NCBI GenBank assembly: GCA_947568835.1 | Contig: OX387603.1 | Coordinates: forward strand, 21,476,651-21,540,650 | Origin: Protonemura montana | Lineage: Eukaryota > Arthropoda > Insecta > Plecoptera > Nemouridae | DNA length: 64,000 bases | Direction of reading: 5' to 3' | In this document: positions 23,945 to 36,500 of the stretch, piece after piece | Position numbering within the stretch: position 1 is the stretch's first letter | Layout of the letters: the number at the start of each line of letters is the position of its first letter | Position numbers and translations under genes: made by a program | Notes under the pieces: model-generated | What the model was told of the DNA's origin: nothing | Seen by the model: only the letters and a program-made list of their open reading frames with translations | Database searches by the model: none

Positions 23945-26900
23945 ATGGTATGTTGTGTTTTCAGCCCATTACTTTAACATACATTTTTTTATTTTATGTC
24001 TAATTTTTATCGCATCTTTAGGAGTAGTAGCAAAATAGCGGGTTACAATGACCTGTCATAACCTCACTAGATATTGTGACATAAGATTTGCCTGATATTT
24101 TGTGCTTCCTTTTCAAGAATTTTAATTTTTGAGTTATTGGTGGCTTCAAATTTTTGAATTTAATTGCTGTTAGGTTATCTCAATTTTTTTTAATCCCTGC
24201 GTTATTCAAACCCTGGTTTTTAAACCCGTTGTTCTACTTCTTGAATCGACATCTGCATGCAGCCCTGCCCACTTTCGGCAACACTTTTCGTCGTGATCCC
24301 CTTGCACTCATTCCACTGTTTTAAAACTCGGTGGAAATCCTATGAATAGCTTTTTCTTGTTTCAGCCACTGCGGCTAGATATCAAAAGGAAGCTAACCGC
24401 TCGATCTGATCGAGTAAAATGTGTCGATCTACATCCAACAGAACCATGGATGCTAGCTTCGCTATACAATGGAAATGTTCATGTATGGAATCATGAAAGC
24501 CAACAGTTGGTTAAATCATTTGAGGTTTGTTCATAATTTCTTAAATTATTCATGATTTACAATTTTTGTGTTTTTTGTGCAATCACATGATAAATAGTGC
24601 AAAATAACTAGAAAATAGTAGTACCTGCAAATTGCGATTCAAAATTTAAAATAAAAAAAAATAACATCTAATTTTGGCTCACGTAATTAAACACTTTTTC
24701 CACCGTAGGTTTGCGACTTGCCAGTACGAGCAGCTAAATTTGTGCCCCGTAAAAACTGGATTGTCACTGGTTCCGACGACATGCAAGTTAGAGTATTTAA
24801 TTACAACACATTGGAACGAGCACACGCATTTGAAGCGCATTCCGATTATGTCCGTTGTATTACAGTACATCCCACTCAGCCATACCTTCTCACAAGCAGT
24901 GGTAAGTCAATCAACTACATCTTTCAACTACCTACGATAAATCCTACAATGGAAAATACTTGTGTGCCATGTTATCATTATTTCAGTTACCAGTTCTTAG
25001 TAAATTACATGAGGGATGTTTTTTTATTTGTTCTAGATGACATGCTTATCAAGCTCTGGAACTGGGAGAAACAGTGGTCATGCCAGCAAGTATTTGAAGG
25101 GCATACTCACTACGTTATGCAGATCGTGATCAACCCAAAAGATAACAACACCTTTGCCAGTGCTTCTCTGGATAGAACTGTGAAGGTAAAAAAAATCTTG
25201 TTAGATATTTAAATGGTTATTAATAAGAAAGCCTGACCTAAGTTCAGATGTTTGAGAAATGTTTGTGCGCTCAATGCCGCCGAGCTCTAGAGGCAACGAA
25301 TTGGCCGTGTTTTTAATATATTTTTATCTGCGGCAGGTTTGGCAGCTTGGCTCGTCCACCCCCAACTTCACGCTGGACGGCCACGAGAAGGGTGTCAACT
25401 GCGTGGATTACTACCACGGAGGGGACAAGCCGTACCTGATTTCGGGCGCTGACGATAGACTTGTTAAGATCTGGGACTACCAGAATAAAACCTGTGTACA
25501 AACACTTGAAGGTATTGTAGATGTTACTAGTAACTTGGAGATTTTGACTTGAAGTTTTAATGTTTTCCTGACCTTTTAAATTGTGTTTTAAGAGAAATAC
25601 TCCTTGATGGTTCATGTGGAGTATTATAAGATTCAATTTAAAAATCACCGTAAGACCAGAAGGCAGCCCAAAATTAAAAAAAAATTTTAAGTAAGGATCA
25701 GGATATTGACAAAGGAGCATGTTTTATTTCGAAGTTTAAACAAACCGTTAATCTTTCCAGGTCACGCACAGAATATCTCCGCTGTATGCTTCCACCCCGA
25801 ATTGCCGATCGTTCTGACAGGCAGCGAAGATGGAACAGTTCGTATCTGGCACGCGGGAACTTACCGCCTGGAATCATCGCTGAACTACGGCTTAGAAAGA
25901 GTCTGGACCATTGCAATCATGAAAGGCTCCAACAACGTCGCACTAGGGTTAGTAAATGATGGATTTGCATGCCTCTGAGAAAAACCGTTGGATAACTACA
26001 AAGACACAAATGGTAAATAATAAAGTTTTGGCAAGTGGCCTAACATTTAAAGCAAATATGAGTAACGTAAGATTATTTTATGGAATGATGAACGTCCACT
26101 AAACTATGGGAGGAATTAAATAGCCATATATTCTTCCAGCTAAGTAGTTTTTCTAAGAACAACATTTGAATTTTGTTCTTTACTGAATCAAAAATGATCA
26201 CATTGCTACATATTCCTTAATTCTTACGAAAAATTTAAAAAAGGCATTACTGCCATGCATCTTGGTTTAAACATGGACCAAATGCTAATCACTTTTTTCA
26301 ACTTGTTAAAGCTAATATCCAATACTTATACACTGTACATAACACATAAAGCCAGATAGGTTTTACTTTCAAAACCTCATCTTTTGCATCATCTGCAAAA
26401 AATGTTAAATAGCTCCTCCCACTAACTGTATCAACGTGTACCTAATGATTTTCATCCAACATTCAGGTACGACGAGGGCAGCATCATGGTGAAGGTTGGC
26501 CGCGAGGAGCCGGCCGTCTCGATGGATGTTAGTGGTGGCAAGATCATCTGGGCGCGCCACTCGGAGGTGCAGCAGGCCAACCTGAAAGCCATGAGCGAAG
26601 GCACTGAAGTTAAAGATGGGGAGCGACTGCCACTTGCCGTTAAGGACATGGGTAGCTGCGACATATATCCCCAGACTATTGCTCACAATCCCAACGGAAG
26701 GTAAGTAATGGCACTTTCACGGTGTTCAGAGCAGCAGTGTTTTGTTTGTGCAGGAAATTTACCCTTTTGTATTCCGCCGTACATTTGATTCATGTGACTA
26801 TTTGTGAGTCACAATGAACAATTTTAATGGAAGGTATGCAAATGTGGAGTTCTGTTGAGAAAGAATTTTTAGGTATTTTAATCTTCAGATAAAGGACTTA

Positions 26901-29900
26901 ACTCTAGAACTCTAATAATCAGTTTGACACTCGCTTACTTGCAATTTAATCAGAGAGAAGGCTGGCTTTGTAAGAGATATTATTATAGTGTAGAACTAAA
27001 AACCTTTGGGATTTCTCTGCTATACATCAAAATTTGTCCTTTGGATAATGCTTCTCTGGTTAACGGTAAATTAATTAACACCAATTTCCTCTTCTTTAGA
27101 TTTGTGGTTGTCTGCGGTGACGGGGAATACATAATCTACACGGCAATGGCGTTACGTAATAAAGCGTACGGCTCGGCACAAGAATTTGTCTGGGCGCAAG
27201 ATTCGTCTGAATACGCCATCCGCGAAGGGAGCTCGACGGTCAAGGTGTTCAAGAACTTTAAGGAGAAGAAGTCCTTCAAACCTGAGTTTGGAGCAGAAGG
27301 TACGTCGTCAATCCAACATTTCAGCCCGTTTTAAGACTCAACCCTTAGCCTGGTCTTTCGAAAATGCACTGTCTTTTGAATTCAACACTTATTTCCTTAC
27401 AAATCAACTTGCCTTGTTTTGCTTGAATTTCAATTAAGTTGAGTTCCTTTTCTTTCTGTCTAATGCCGTATAAATTTCTGCCTAAAAAGATAGTTTTATT
27501 TTGTTCTTTTGTTTATTGCTGCAGTTTGCCAGTACTATTGCCAGGGTAAGTAGGAGCTGACATGCTTCAATGCCACAATGATCAGCATATTCACTCATTG
27601 TGCAAGAAAAGGAAATATGTTCTCCCAATGTCTTCAACTGAAAAGGTTAAATAAAATGTGCCAAAATGTAGGTAAATGTGATTGAGAGTGTGTGAGTGGC
27701 GTGTCAGTTTTACACTCACTGTGCACCCTGTTTCGATGTATTCCTTACCTGAACCAATCACACAATTTGCACTTGCTCTACTGGTTTACACAGCTAATAA
27801 AAATGACCACAGCTGGCTGTGTAAGTCCTACACCCGACCAAAAAAACACTCTCGTTTTGCTCCACACCTGCCAGTTGACATTGGAGGACGCATTGCATGC
27901 AAAAGTTTTTTTTTCACTTTTTTTAAACTACTGCACAACTCAATACAACATCCATACTAAGAGGTGGCATCTATTCTCATATGCAAACCTAAATTTGTAT
28001 TTGTTACTAGAAATATTAAATATTTACTTATCAAAAGTGATACTGCAAACTTCTGCCAAGATAAACTGATTCCCTATTGTCTATTGTATTCAAACCAAAG
28101 TTGTGGACTTGTTACATACCTCTACTTCCTTCGCCATCTCACAAAGCTGATTGTATTGCGCAGGCATCTTCGGCGGCTTCATGCTGGGTGTCCGCTCGGT
28201 GACAGGCCTCGCATTCTACGACTGGGAGAGCCTGGAGCTGGTGCGCCGCATCGAGATCCAGCCGCGCCATGTTTTCTGGTCTGAGAGCGGAGAACTTGTC
28301 TGTCTCGCGACCGAGGAGAGCTACTTCATCTTGCGCTATGATGCAAGTGTAGTGGCTCGGGCACAGGAGACCAAGGAGGGGCTCACGGAGGACGGCATCG
28401 AAGATTCGTTTGAGGTACACAATACTTTTTTTTTTTTTTACTGTGTCATTTTCCGGCTAATAATTTGATGATTGGGACTTTTTCAAATTTGTGTTGGTAG
28501 TTACTTGCCCACTTCGTCTTCTTGTGCAGGTTGTTAAATCAACAGGTAATCTAAGATTCTTAGTTATTCTAGATTCTTAGTTAGTTGCATATTATGTTAG
28601 ATTGAATTGGATTACGATTGTTGCTTGGATTAAATGCTAATCTTAACTGTAGCAGTATGCTTTCAATGACCCAAAATTGTAAAAGATAACAGGGAATGAA
28701 TGCTAAATGGCACCCAAGAGCTACCAAAACAATTTTCATCTGATCTCAGAAGAGTTAACTTGGTAAAATCTGCAAGAGTTCAGTCATTGACAGACTCTGT
28801 CATCGCAACCATTTGATCGTTCAACCAACCAATTGTTTCCCAGTTCCTGGGCGAGATCCACGAGAACGTTCGCACAGGCCTTTGGGTCGGCGACTGTTTC
28901 ATCTACACCAACGGGGTAAACCGCATCAACTACTACGTCGGCGGCGAGATCGTGACGATATCTCACCTGGACCGCACCATGTACCTGCTGGGCTACGTAC
29001 CTCGAGACAACCGGCTCTACCTCGGCGACAAGGAGCTCAACGTCGTCTCGTACCAGCTGCTGCTCTCTGTGCTCGAGTACCAGACAGCCGTCATGCGGGC
29101 GGACTTCGAGACCGCAGACAAGGTGTTGCCTACAATACCCAAGGGACAGCGGACCCGTGTGGCGCACTTCTTAGAGAAGCAGGTACGTACTGTTTGGGTT
29201 TTGTGAATTTGTCGGGCCTATGCTTCCGTTTTTGTTTTTTTCTTATCAGTCTTCTTATTTTTCAAATTTTTAACGATACCTACAAGATTGTATATGATAC
29301 TTTGAATTAAATGCTAAATTGAATTGAATTGGATTGCTTTTGAACTAATATGCTATGCTTGCAAATGTTTGTCAGTTTTTTTTTTATATGCTGATAAGTT
29401 TTAGAATTCATCACTCAATATCATTGACCAAAATCAGTTACCAGCATAAATGTACAATTTGATCACAAGTTTCCTCGTCATGCAGGGCTTCAAGCAGCAG
29501 GCGTTGGCAGTGTCGACGGATCCGGAGCATCGTTTCGAGCTGTCGCTGCAGCTAGGCGAGCTGGAGACTGCGCTGGCTCTGGCCACGGAAGCCGCTTCGC
29601 AACAGAAGTGGCGGCAGCTGGCTGAGCTGGCCACCTCCAAGGGGCAGCTTGACCTCGCGCAGGAATGCCTGCACAATGCGCAGGACTTTGGAGGACTTCT
29701 GCTGCTGGCCACCTCGTCTGGTAAGGCAAAACAAAGACAAGAAATTTAGATGAAATCTGATTTGAATTGCAAACGCTTGCAATGTGCGGGGTATTTTATT
29801 ATTATCAACACTATAATCGTCTCAAAAATTGATGCCCAAACAGGGACTCCTTGGAGATCCGTCATTCTCATCAAATACACTAAAATCGTCTCAACAAGCC

Positions 29901-32900
29901 AGTGTCCAAGTAGCTCAATGGGCTAGAGTAACACCCGCGATAGGTGGAGATCGGCGTTTGAGTCCCTGTTTGGGGATCAATTTTTGAGACGGTTATACTG
30001 TTGATAATAATAAAAGACAATAAAAGTTGGTACAGCGGACCTTTTGTCAAATATCACCTCTAGAATTCTTTCTTGATTGTGGACAAATATTTTTGCTGGT
30101 AAGTGTATTTCTTTGCTTATGCAGAATTGAATGTTTTTTTACCTTGTCCTAGATTTGTCTCTTGTTAGTTTATTTTACTACTTGTCATTCATAAGCTTGT
30201 TCAATGTTTGTCAAATTCTGTGGGCTCTGTTATGCATGCTAAAAATGTCATTATAACAGAGCTATTGAGGGAAGTTGGCATTGAAACGAAAAAAAGAAAA
30301 GTCATTTTTTGTGATCGTTAACTGAGTATTGTTTCAGTTTTCAAATTGTATAATGTTGAAGTACAGTGTCAGGCAGTGTGGTCTTGTGTTGTCCAAACCC
30401 TCCTACAGTTTTCGACTCCACCAATGAACCAAACCGATTTCTCGCAGGCAACGGCACAATGGTGAAAAAGCTCGGCGAGACTGCAGACAGCACGGGCAAG
30501 AACAATGTGGCATTCCTCTCACACTTCCTGCTCGGAGATGTAGAGCGATGCCTCGAGATTCTCATTGCCACTGACCGCTTGCCGGAAGCCGCTTTCTTTG
30601 CAAGGTACGCCTTGCTTGATCTACCACCTTTCTAGCACCTGTGTCTCACGAGGCTGATGCATTTCCATTGGTTACAACCAGTTTTCTAAATCAATCAAGT
30701 ATTTCATTTTGTTGACAATCTACTTGCAATAATTACCTAAAATTTGTTCTGTTTCTTACTCTATTCTCATTTGTCACCTAAGATTTTTTATGTTTTTTTT
30801 TTTTGTTATGCTACAATCCAAAACACAGCCTACATTCAGATAGGTTATCTCTAAAGTCTTTAACTCACAGTACTCTATTTTCTTTATGGAGCTATGTTAC
30901 AATTTTAGCCCCTTGTCCATTGTCTTACGTATTTGCTTGCACTTTGCCTTGCAGAACGTACATTCCGAGCAAGATCTCGCACGTGGTCGGCCTTTGGCGT
31001 GAGCTGCTTTCGAAAGTAAGCGAGAAGGCTGGCCAGTCGTTGGCCGACCCCAAGGACTATGAAAATCTCTTCCCGGGGATGGTGGACGCTCTAAAGACGG
31101 AGCAGTACCTGAAAGCAGAACGACAGCGATTGCTGCCAGCAGGAGCGTACTCGCAAATACCTGTGAGTGGATGCTTATTTTGCTGGCACCTATTCTCGGT
31201 CTTGTTTTATTTACGGCCTCGTTAAATAAAGAACTACTCGTTACTCAAACTGAGTAATGAAAGTGGTTATAATTATTATTTAACTTGTTTTGCCAAATGC
31301 AACGATTGAAATCTGAGCTTCAAAGATTCAACCGAAAGGAAAAATTAAATGTTACTCTATGTGATAGGGGAGCCACTATGGCAATTGTTTTTAATCACCA
31401 CTTCACATCGTTAGGTCTCTCTCTGGTTGTAAGAGATTGGCAGCCCTAAAAAGGGTCCCATTTCGTTACTTTTTCCATCGGCTGGCATGCCACTAGTTCA
31501 GCGCTTACAACAAGAATACCAGTGCTGGAATAGTATTTTAGTTTTGCATACTCTCTAAATCATGTAACAATGCATACCATCGATAGAGTGACGTCAAGAA
31601 TTTACTGCGTTTTCTCGATCTTGCACAGGGGGTGACATGTTTTTATTGCGTAGGGCAACCATGAGCGGAACCCGATCGAAGAGATGAAGGCGGCAGAGGC
31701 CAGTGGACAGTTCCACTATACCGGCAACTTCCTCGGGAGTGGAGGAGGTGATGCCGATGACACAGATCTGCTTGGCTTGAAGGAGCCCGCTACAGAAGAC
31801 TTAAACGGTAAGCAAACTCGCCAATCAGCGATAACGGAATAGTAACAGAGAGAACATGCTGAAATGCCGTCATTGCAAGGCTGGACATTGAAATGAGGAA
31901 TTGGTTATAGATTTTGGGTAAGGCTGGAGCTACAAAAACTTACTTATATGTTGGAGTAAATTTGATGCTCCTTGTTTGAAGCATAGTTTTTCTGGTATTG
32001 TGAAACGTCTGGCATTCAAATTTAAGTAATGCACACCGTTAACTATAATTATATGGCATAATTTTAGAACATCAATCATCTCATCTTTAACAATCATTCT
32101 CTGACCCATTGTCATCTAGGTATCTCTTCCCAGAAAATTATCCCGGGTCATTCGAATAGCTCTGGCTTCCTCTCATTCTTTCCTTAGTTTTACACACAGT
32201 TTCTTTCTGCTTATTTCTGTATTTAAAATTAAAGATATTTAACGCTCATATTGGACGGGTCTTTAATAATTAACAAATAGTGTATTTCAAATTTTTGGGA
32301 TTATTTGCAAGTATTTGCCACCAATGACTACTGCATCAAATTACTTTTAGTGCATCAAAAAATATAGGTAGAAGAAATGTAATGCACTATTTCTACTCTG
32401 GTGCATAGTCCACTTTCACCTCCCTCTTCCCTGCATGCAATCAACATTAAATTCTTCGTAAATTGACAACCAAACCATTATTGCACGCCACCCTCAAGAC
32501 CCAAACCACCCAAATCTCACCATGTTACACCTGCATTATGATTTGTGAATGTGGTTTGTTTTGTTTTGTTTGGCAGTCCCGCCTCCGTCCCTACCCACGC
32601 CCCGTGCCCCCCCTGCACCGACGGTATCGCCAACGCCGCTGGTGCGAGACTTTGCTGACATGACCACCGAGGAGCTGGAACAGGAACTTGAGCTCGACAT
32701 GGACAACCTGGACCTGGACGACAACCTGGTCAGTGTTCACCACTAGCTAGATGGATACACAGCAAGTCAGATTTTTGGCGCCCTTCCCTTTCTTTTTCAA
32801 AAATAATTAATCCTGATACCCAGAAAAAACTAAATTTTTACCAAATCTGAACCCGAGTTTTTTATTGTTATTAGACCCAAAAACTCAAATTAAATTAAAT

Positions 32901-33305
32901 TTTTTTATTTTTATATTGTGTCCGTTTGAGATTGCATATTTCTTGTAAGATGCTTTGAGATTCTATGTTAATTGTATATCTCCATTTACTAGTACACCTG
33001 TCAGTACTAAAGCTAATTTCCACTTCCCAACTCTGAACCACCAGTTGCTCATGGGTAATTTGATCTGGCCTAGAACTTAGCCATTTTATGAACTCGTAGG
33101 GCAAGAGTTAATAGGGAATGGATGGTTTTGGGTGGTGTGGGTTCGCTGGGTAGGGTGCATTGGCATCAGATTACTGGCTGGGAACTTCTTTTGTTGCTCC
33201 TTGCCCTTTGATACTAGGTAACAATATCACATTTCCTTTCTATATTTAATGTCTTTTTTGTTGCAGGATTTCAATGTTGATGAAGATTTGCTGAGTGAAG
33301 ATTGA
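23945..33305 (+). CDS. COPB2: Coatomer subunit beta' (beta'-COP)
   Basis: Subunit of the COPI coat (B-subcomplex) that drives retrograde Golgi-to-ER and intra-Golgi transport. It binds dilysine cargo tails with its WD40 propellers. Exons: 23945-23947 (only the ATG), 24366-24524, 24709-24901, 25037-25185, 25337-25511, 25761-25947, 26467-26700, 27100-27299, 28164-28414, 28844-29182, 29486-29720, 30448-30604, 30955-31162, 31654-31807, 32577-32728, 33267-33305. All junctions are GT-AG and phases agree. The total is 2835 nt, 944 aa (human about 906). Residues 2-300 form the first WD40 propeller ([14 protein letters not shown] near the start; [20 protein letters not shown]). About 300-600 form the second, and the rest is the alpha-solenoid ([14 protein letters not shown]). 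The tail is acidic and ends in [10 protein letters not shown]. Intron sizes run from 134 bp to about 0.9 kb. The C-terminal linker (exons 14-15) is longer than in vertebrates. Confidence 0.97.
27525..27545 (+). CDS. COPB2: Candidate 21-nt in-frame microexon of COPB2
   Basis: Between exons 8 and 9 there is a pyrimidine-rich tract ending GCTGCAG, then 21 nt, then a perfect GTAAGTAG donor. Inclusion keeps the phase-1 frame and inserts seven residues (VCQYYCQ) between FGAE and GIFGGF in the second propeller, without a stop. The 951-residue form would sit beside the 944-residue form. No RNA evidence is available here. Confidence 0.5.
29794..30015. mobile_element. Inverted-repeat element with tRNA-like core
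   Basis: A 222-bp element in COPB2 intron 11. Arms of about 58 bp are near-perfect inverted copies: TTATTATTATCAACA ... CAGGGACTC on the left, the complement on the right. Inside, 29908-29967 reads like a tRNA 5' and T-arm region. It has an A box TAGCTCAATGG and, about 45 bases on, a B-box-like GCGTTTGAGTCCC that runs into the right arm. It looks like a tRNA-derived SINE captured in, or forming, a fold-back element. Confidence 0.6.
31433..31505 (-). repeat. Second copy of the CTGA/GAAA/CCCTTTTTA repeat
   Basis: In COPB2 intron 13, minus-strand order CTGAA, TGGCATGCCA, CGAAATGGG, ACCCTTTTTAGGGCTGCC. It shares the element order and orientation of 11772-11848. The CCCTTTTTAGGG stem also resembles a histone-type 3' stem-loop, but it is imperfect and no histone frame precedes it. 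Confidence 0.4.
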
Positions 33306-33578
33306 AGGACAAAAAATGTGTAATACCACTATGCTACATGTAATCAGTGCTTGTTTTAAGATTGTAGGTTCGTTTCATTATAATTTAGCAATGAATGATT
33401 TCACTTTATTTACATTTGATGGTAAAATATTGTTATGCATGCACTAGATGCAGAATTTAAAGATGAAGCGATTGATTCCAAATCAATAAGTATTTTCTAA
33501 TGAGGGATAATGAAGTTTAATCAAATATGATTTTACTGTATATTGTATGAGATCAATTTGTGCTAATTAATTTCTTAT

Positions 33579-33584
33579 AATAAA
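33579..33584 (+). terminator. Probable poly(A) signal of COPB2
   Basis: AATAAA about 275 bases after the COPB2 stop codon, the first plus-strand AATAAA after the stop that I noted. It predicts a short 3' UTR. Confidence 0.5.
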
Positions 33585-33599
33585 AAATTAAGTTAACGA

Positions 33600-36500
33600 C
33601 AGTTGAGATAGGTTTTTTCCCTTGCATATCTTGTAGTTTATAAGCCTCAGAGATATTTGATGTCCAGTTTATCTTAAAAATTACTTCTTTCAGGACAAGT
33701 ATAAAATATGACCAACTGAAAGTTTCCTCAAAGTTCCTTATCAAACCAATCCTTAGACAACCCATAAAACGAGTTGATTGAGTTTTAAAGTTTCCAAGTT
33801 GCTTTTAGGAATATCTTTGTTTGATGCACGCTCATCTTCTCAGGTGTAAAAATTTTAACCTGTCTCTTTTTGACTCTTTTTGAACCCGAACCCCTTCCCA
33901 TCAGGTCAACCATTGATTTGTGCTAACACACCTGTACTAAAACCCAAACACAATGGGACCCTCGGTATAAGATATATTCAACAACTCAGCCCAATCAATC
34001 TCTTATTGATCTATTAATCTACTCAGGCAGCTAACATATTTCAGTGAAAAATATTGACTTCTAAGAGTGTATGAAAAAGTGTTTTTTTTAATTGATGCAC
34101 TTTAGGCTTTGGAAAACACTATACCAGGAAAACGTACTTGCAGGTTAATAATCTCTCCAGTAACCATGATAGAAATAAGGATGGTAAAATTTAGGCAACC
34201 CTAACAAGAAATGGAAGGTTGAATCTACACAACCCTAACAAACAGTTGTTGCTAGTGAGCAGAGCATGTTTTATAAATAAATCGAAACTATTTGCAGACA
34301 TTTTAGTACACAACGGTGCTTGGACCTTAAACACGCTAAACCACCTATGTCATAATATTAAACAACTTGCTGTAGTCATTTGCCAGACAAGTTTTATTTG
34401 TGGGGACACATTTTTTCAAACATTTTCATGCTTTTAGCAGCTACTCTCGTGTGTGGTAAGTAATAAAATGTTACATACCAACAGTGAATTCATCAACACA
34501 CTATAAACTTGTGGGTATTCCGTGTTCATCATCAAAGATATGCAACAAGTGAACAAGGCTAGTACTTGCTATTTAACCATTTCAGCGCCCACTCAATTAA
34601 AAAAATGACAATTACTCACTTTTTCCCGTGCAGTAACTTGTGGACCTGTTCCGTGACTATCATTGACCAACCAGTACCTCCTTATTGTGGTCCTTCCTAT
34701 TCTGTGATTCTATGCAGTTGCCCATCCTGCAGCCTGCATAGCTGCAGATGCAGATATATTTCTTGTTTTATTTTTAATAGAGGCGAGAAAGCATGCTTCG
34801 TGCTATTGCTGCTATCAGGGGACCATGCGCCATAACAGTCAGACAACCCGGTGCTACACCGCCGCCACTTCGTAGAAAAAATTGCCCGTTAAAAAAAATC
34901 GAGCATTTTTTAAATTATTTACTTTTCAAAGATCAACGCGCTTCACAAGTACCTATACATTTTCAGGTGCAATGTTATGAGAGGTATAGCTTATTACTAG
35001 TCGGTACTCTAGTATACATTTTACGTTTCAGTTACGAGTAATTAAAATTGCAAATGATTTTTGTAACAACTAGAGGTTGTCAATAGGGTTGACTGGAATG
35101 TTGACATTGGCTGAATGCAGCAGGTATGTTTCCAAATGACGATAGCAACGATATCAAAATTTCAATCGCTTCAATGACTTGACTAGCGATCAGAAAGGCG
35201 CAGGGCGGACAAAACGTAAATTAAAGCGTGGAATTATTGTTATTGTGCTAATTTGTATTGTGATGTGATTGACGTACCAACAGCTAGCGGTGACACGAAA
35301 TAGGTTATCGAAAACTTCGATGAACTCGTGATTACATTGAGATTAAGAATGGAGTGAAGGCTAATTTCCGTGCAAACTCTCTCACAGGACTACCTGAAGA
35401 GTGAAACATGAGTTATATCAAAGGTACAGTCAACAATTCCACCTAAATTTTGTCGCCTTGTCTACAAACCATGTCCGCGTGAATCTGTAAGTCAATGGTC
35501 AACTTATTGTCTGCACTCAATCAATCACATAACGTTTACATAAATTACTGCACAATTTTGTTGGGAATTTAACAAATCTGTTTATTCGTGTCACCCAATT
35601 AGTTCGCATAATTATGTAGGCGTGATCGTGTCTCGCTAACCAACCATATTATTTCTAAAACAAGCTTCAAACTAATTATTTAACATGTCGACTAGATAGA
35701 GATGAAAAGTAAAAAGAAACAAAAAAAATGTTTTATTTTTCACGGGTGTTTTAACTTCAGGCATCCACTAGATCAGTGTCAGTGGGAATGTGTCTATTGC
35801 TCTAAACTGTCGACACTTAGCTACCGAATTATGTGCGGCAGCAAACGACGTAAGGCCCCCGCGCCCCTCCTTCCCATTCCACCGCAGGGTAAAACGGCGA
35901 CGGTTCAGCTGTTGGCTTTCAATCAGGCAAATCCTCCAACATGCAGAGGCGACGACAATCTCTGCTCTCGCCTGCCGTTATTAGATCTGATTTGATAGGA
36001 CCACCAGGATAACTCTTGCCTGTGCTTGGTACGCAAAGTAGTTACCTAACGCCGAATCGTGTTGGAATATATGCCGGCCGATAAATTCACAGAAAACGTT
36101 CTAAATTGGGCACTTTTTTCCGGCGAGTGCCAAGTTTGAAAGTGCGATTTAATTGCCAGATAACGATGCTCCATCATTTAGCCAAAGCTCGAGCATATTT
36201 CCAGTTCCCACCGTTTTGTCGTAGAATTTCCAAGTGGGTGCTACACTTGAGGAGACCTGGGTAAGTCAGGCAAGACTCACATATTTTGTCATCATGTTTA
36301 ATAAACTCTCTCGGTCCGACTTGCCTTTTGTTTTCCCCACTGCTTGACATTATTTTCATAATTATGTTGTGAAATTTGATTTTTTGGTCATACCTCAGGT
36401 TGCTCTAGACTTCCGAGGTGGGATATTGAACAGGACATCGAATAATACCGTTGCAAGCGCACGTACTGACACTCCAAGATCACAACTGAAGTGCAACCTA

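Noticed and set aside
28532-28547. A 16-nt block in COPB2 intron 9 with acceptor (TTGTGCAG) and donor (GTAATC)
   Set aside because: Its length is not a multiple of three and would shift the frame, and the donor is weaker. More likely chance than a real or poison exon, though RNA-seq could show otherwise.
28813-29310. A 165-codon plus-strand open frame
   Set aside because: It is an off-frame shadow of COPB2 exon 10, with Arg-rich composition caused by the GC-rich coding sequence.
31433-31505. Histone pseudogene, because of the CCCTTTTTAGGG stem-loop and a purine-rich stretch after it
   Set aside because: No histone reading frame lies upstream, the stem is imperfect, and the block aligns better with the dispersed repeat at 11772-11848.
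35412-35432. First exon on the plus strand (ATGAGTTATATCAAAG before GTACAG)
   Set aside because: Five codons and a weak donor with no partner exon; too little support.
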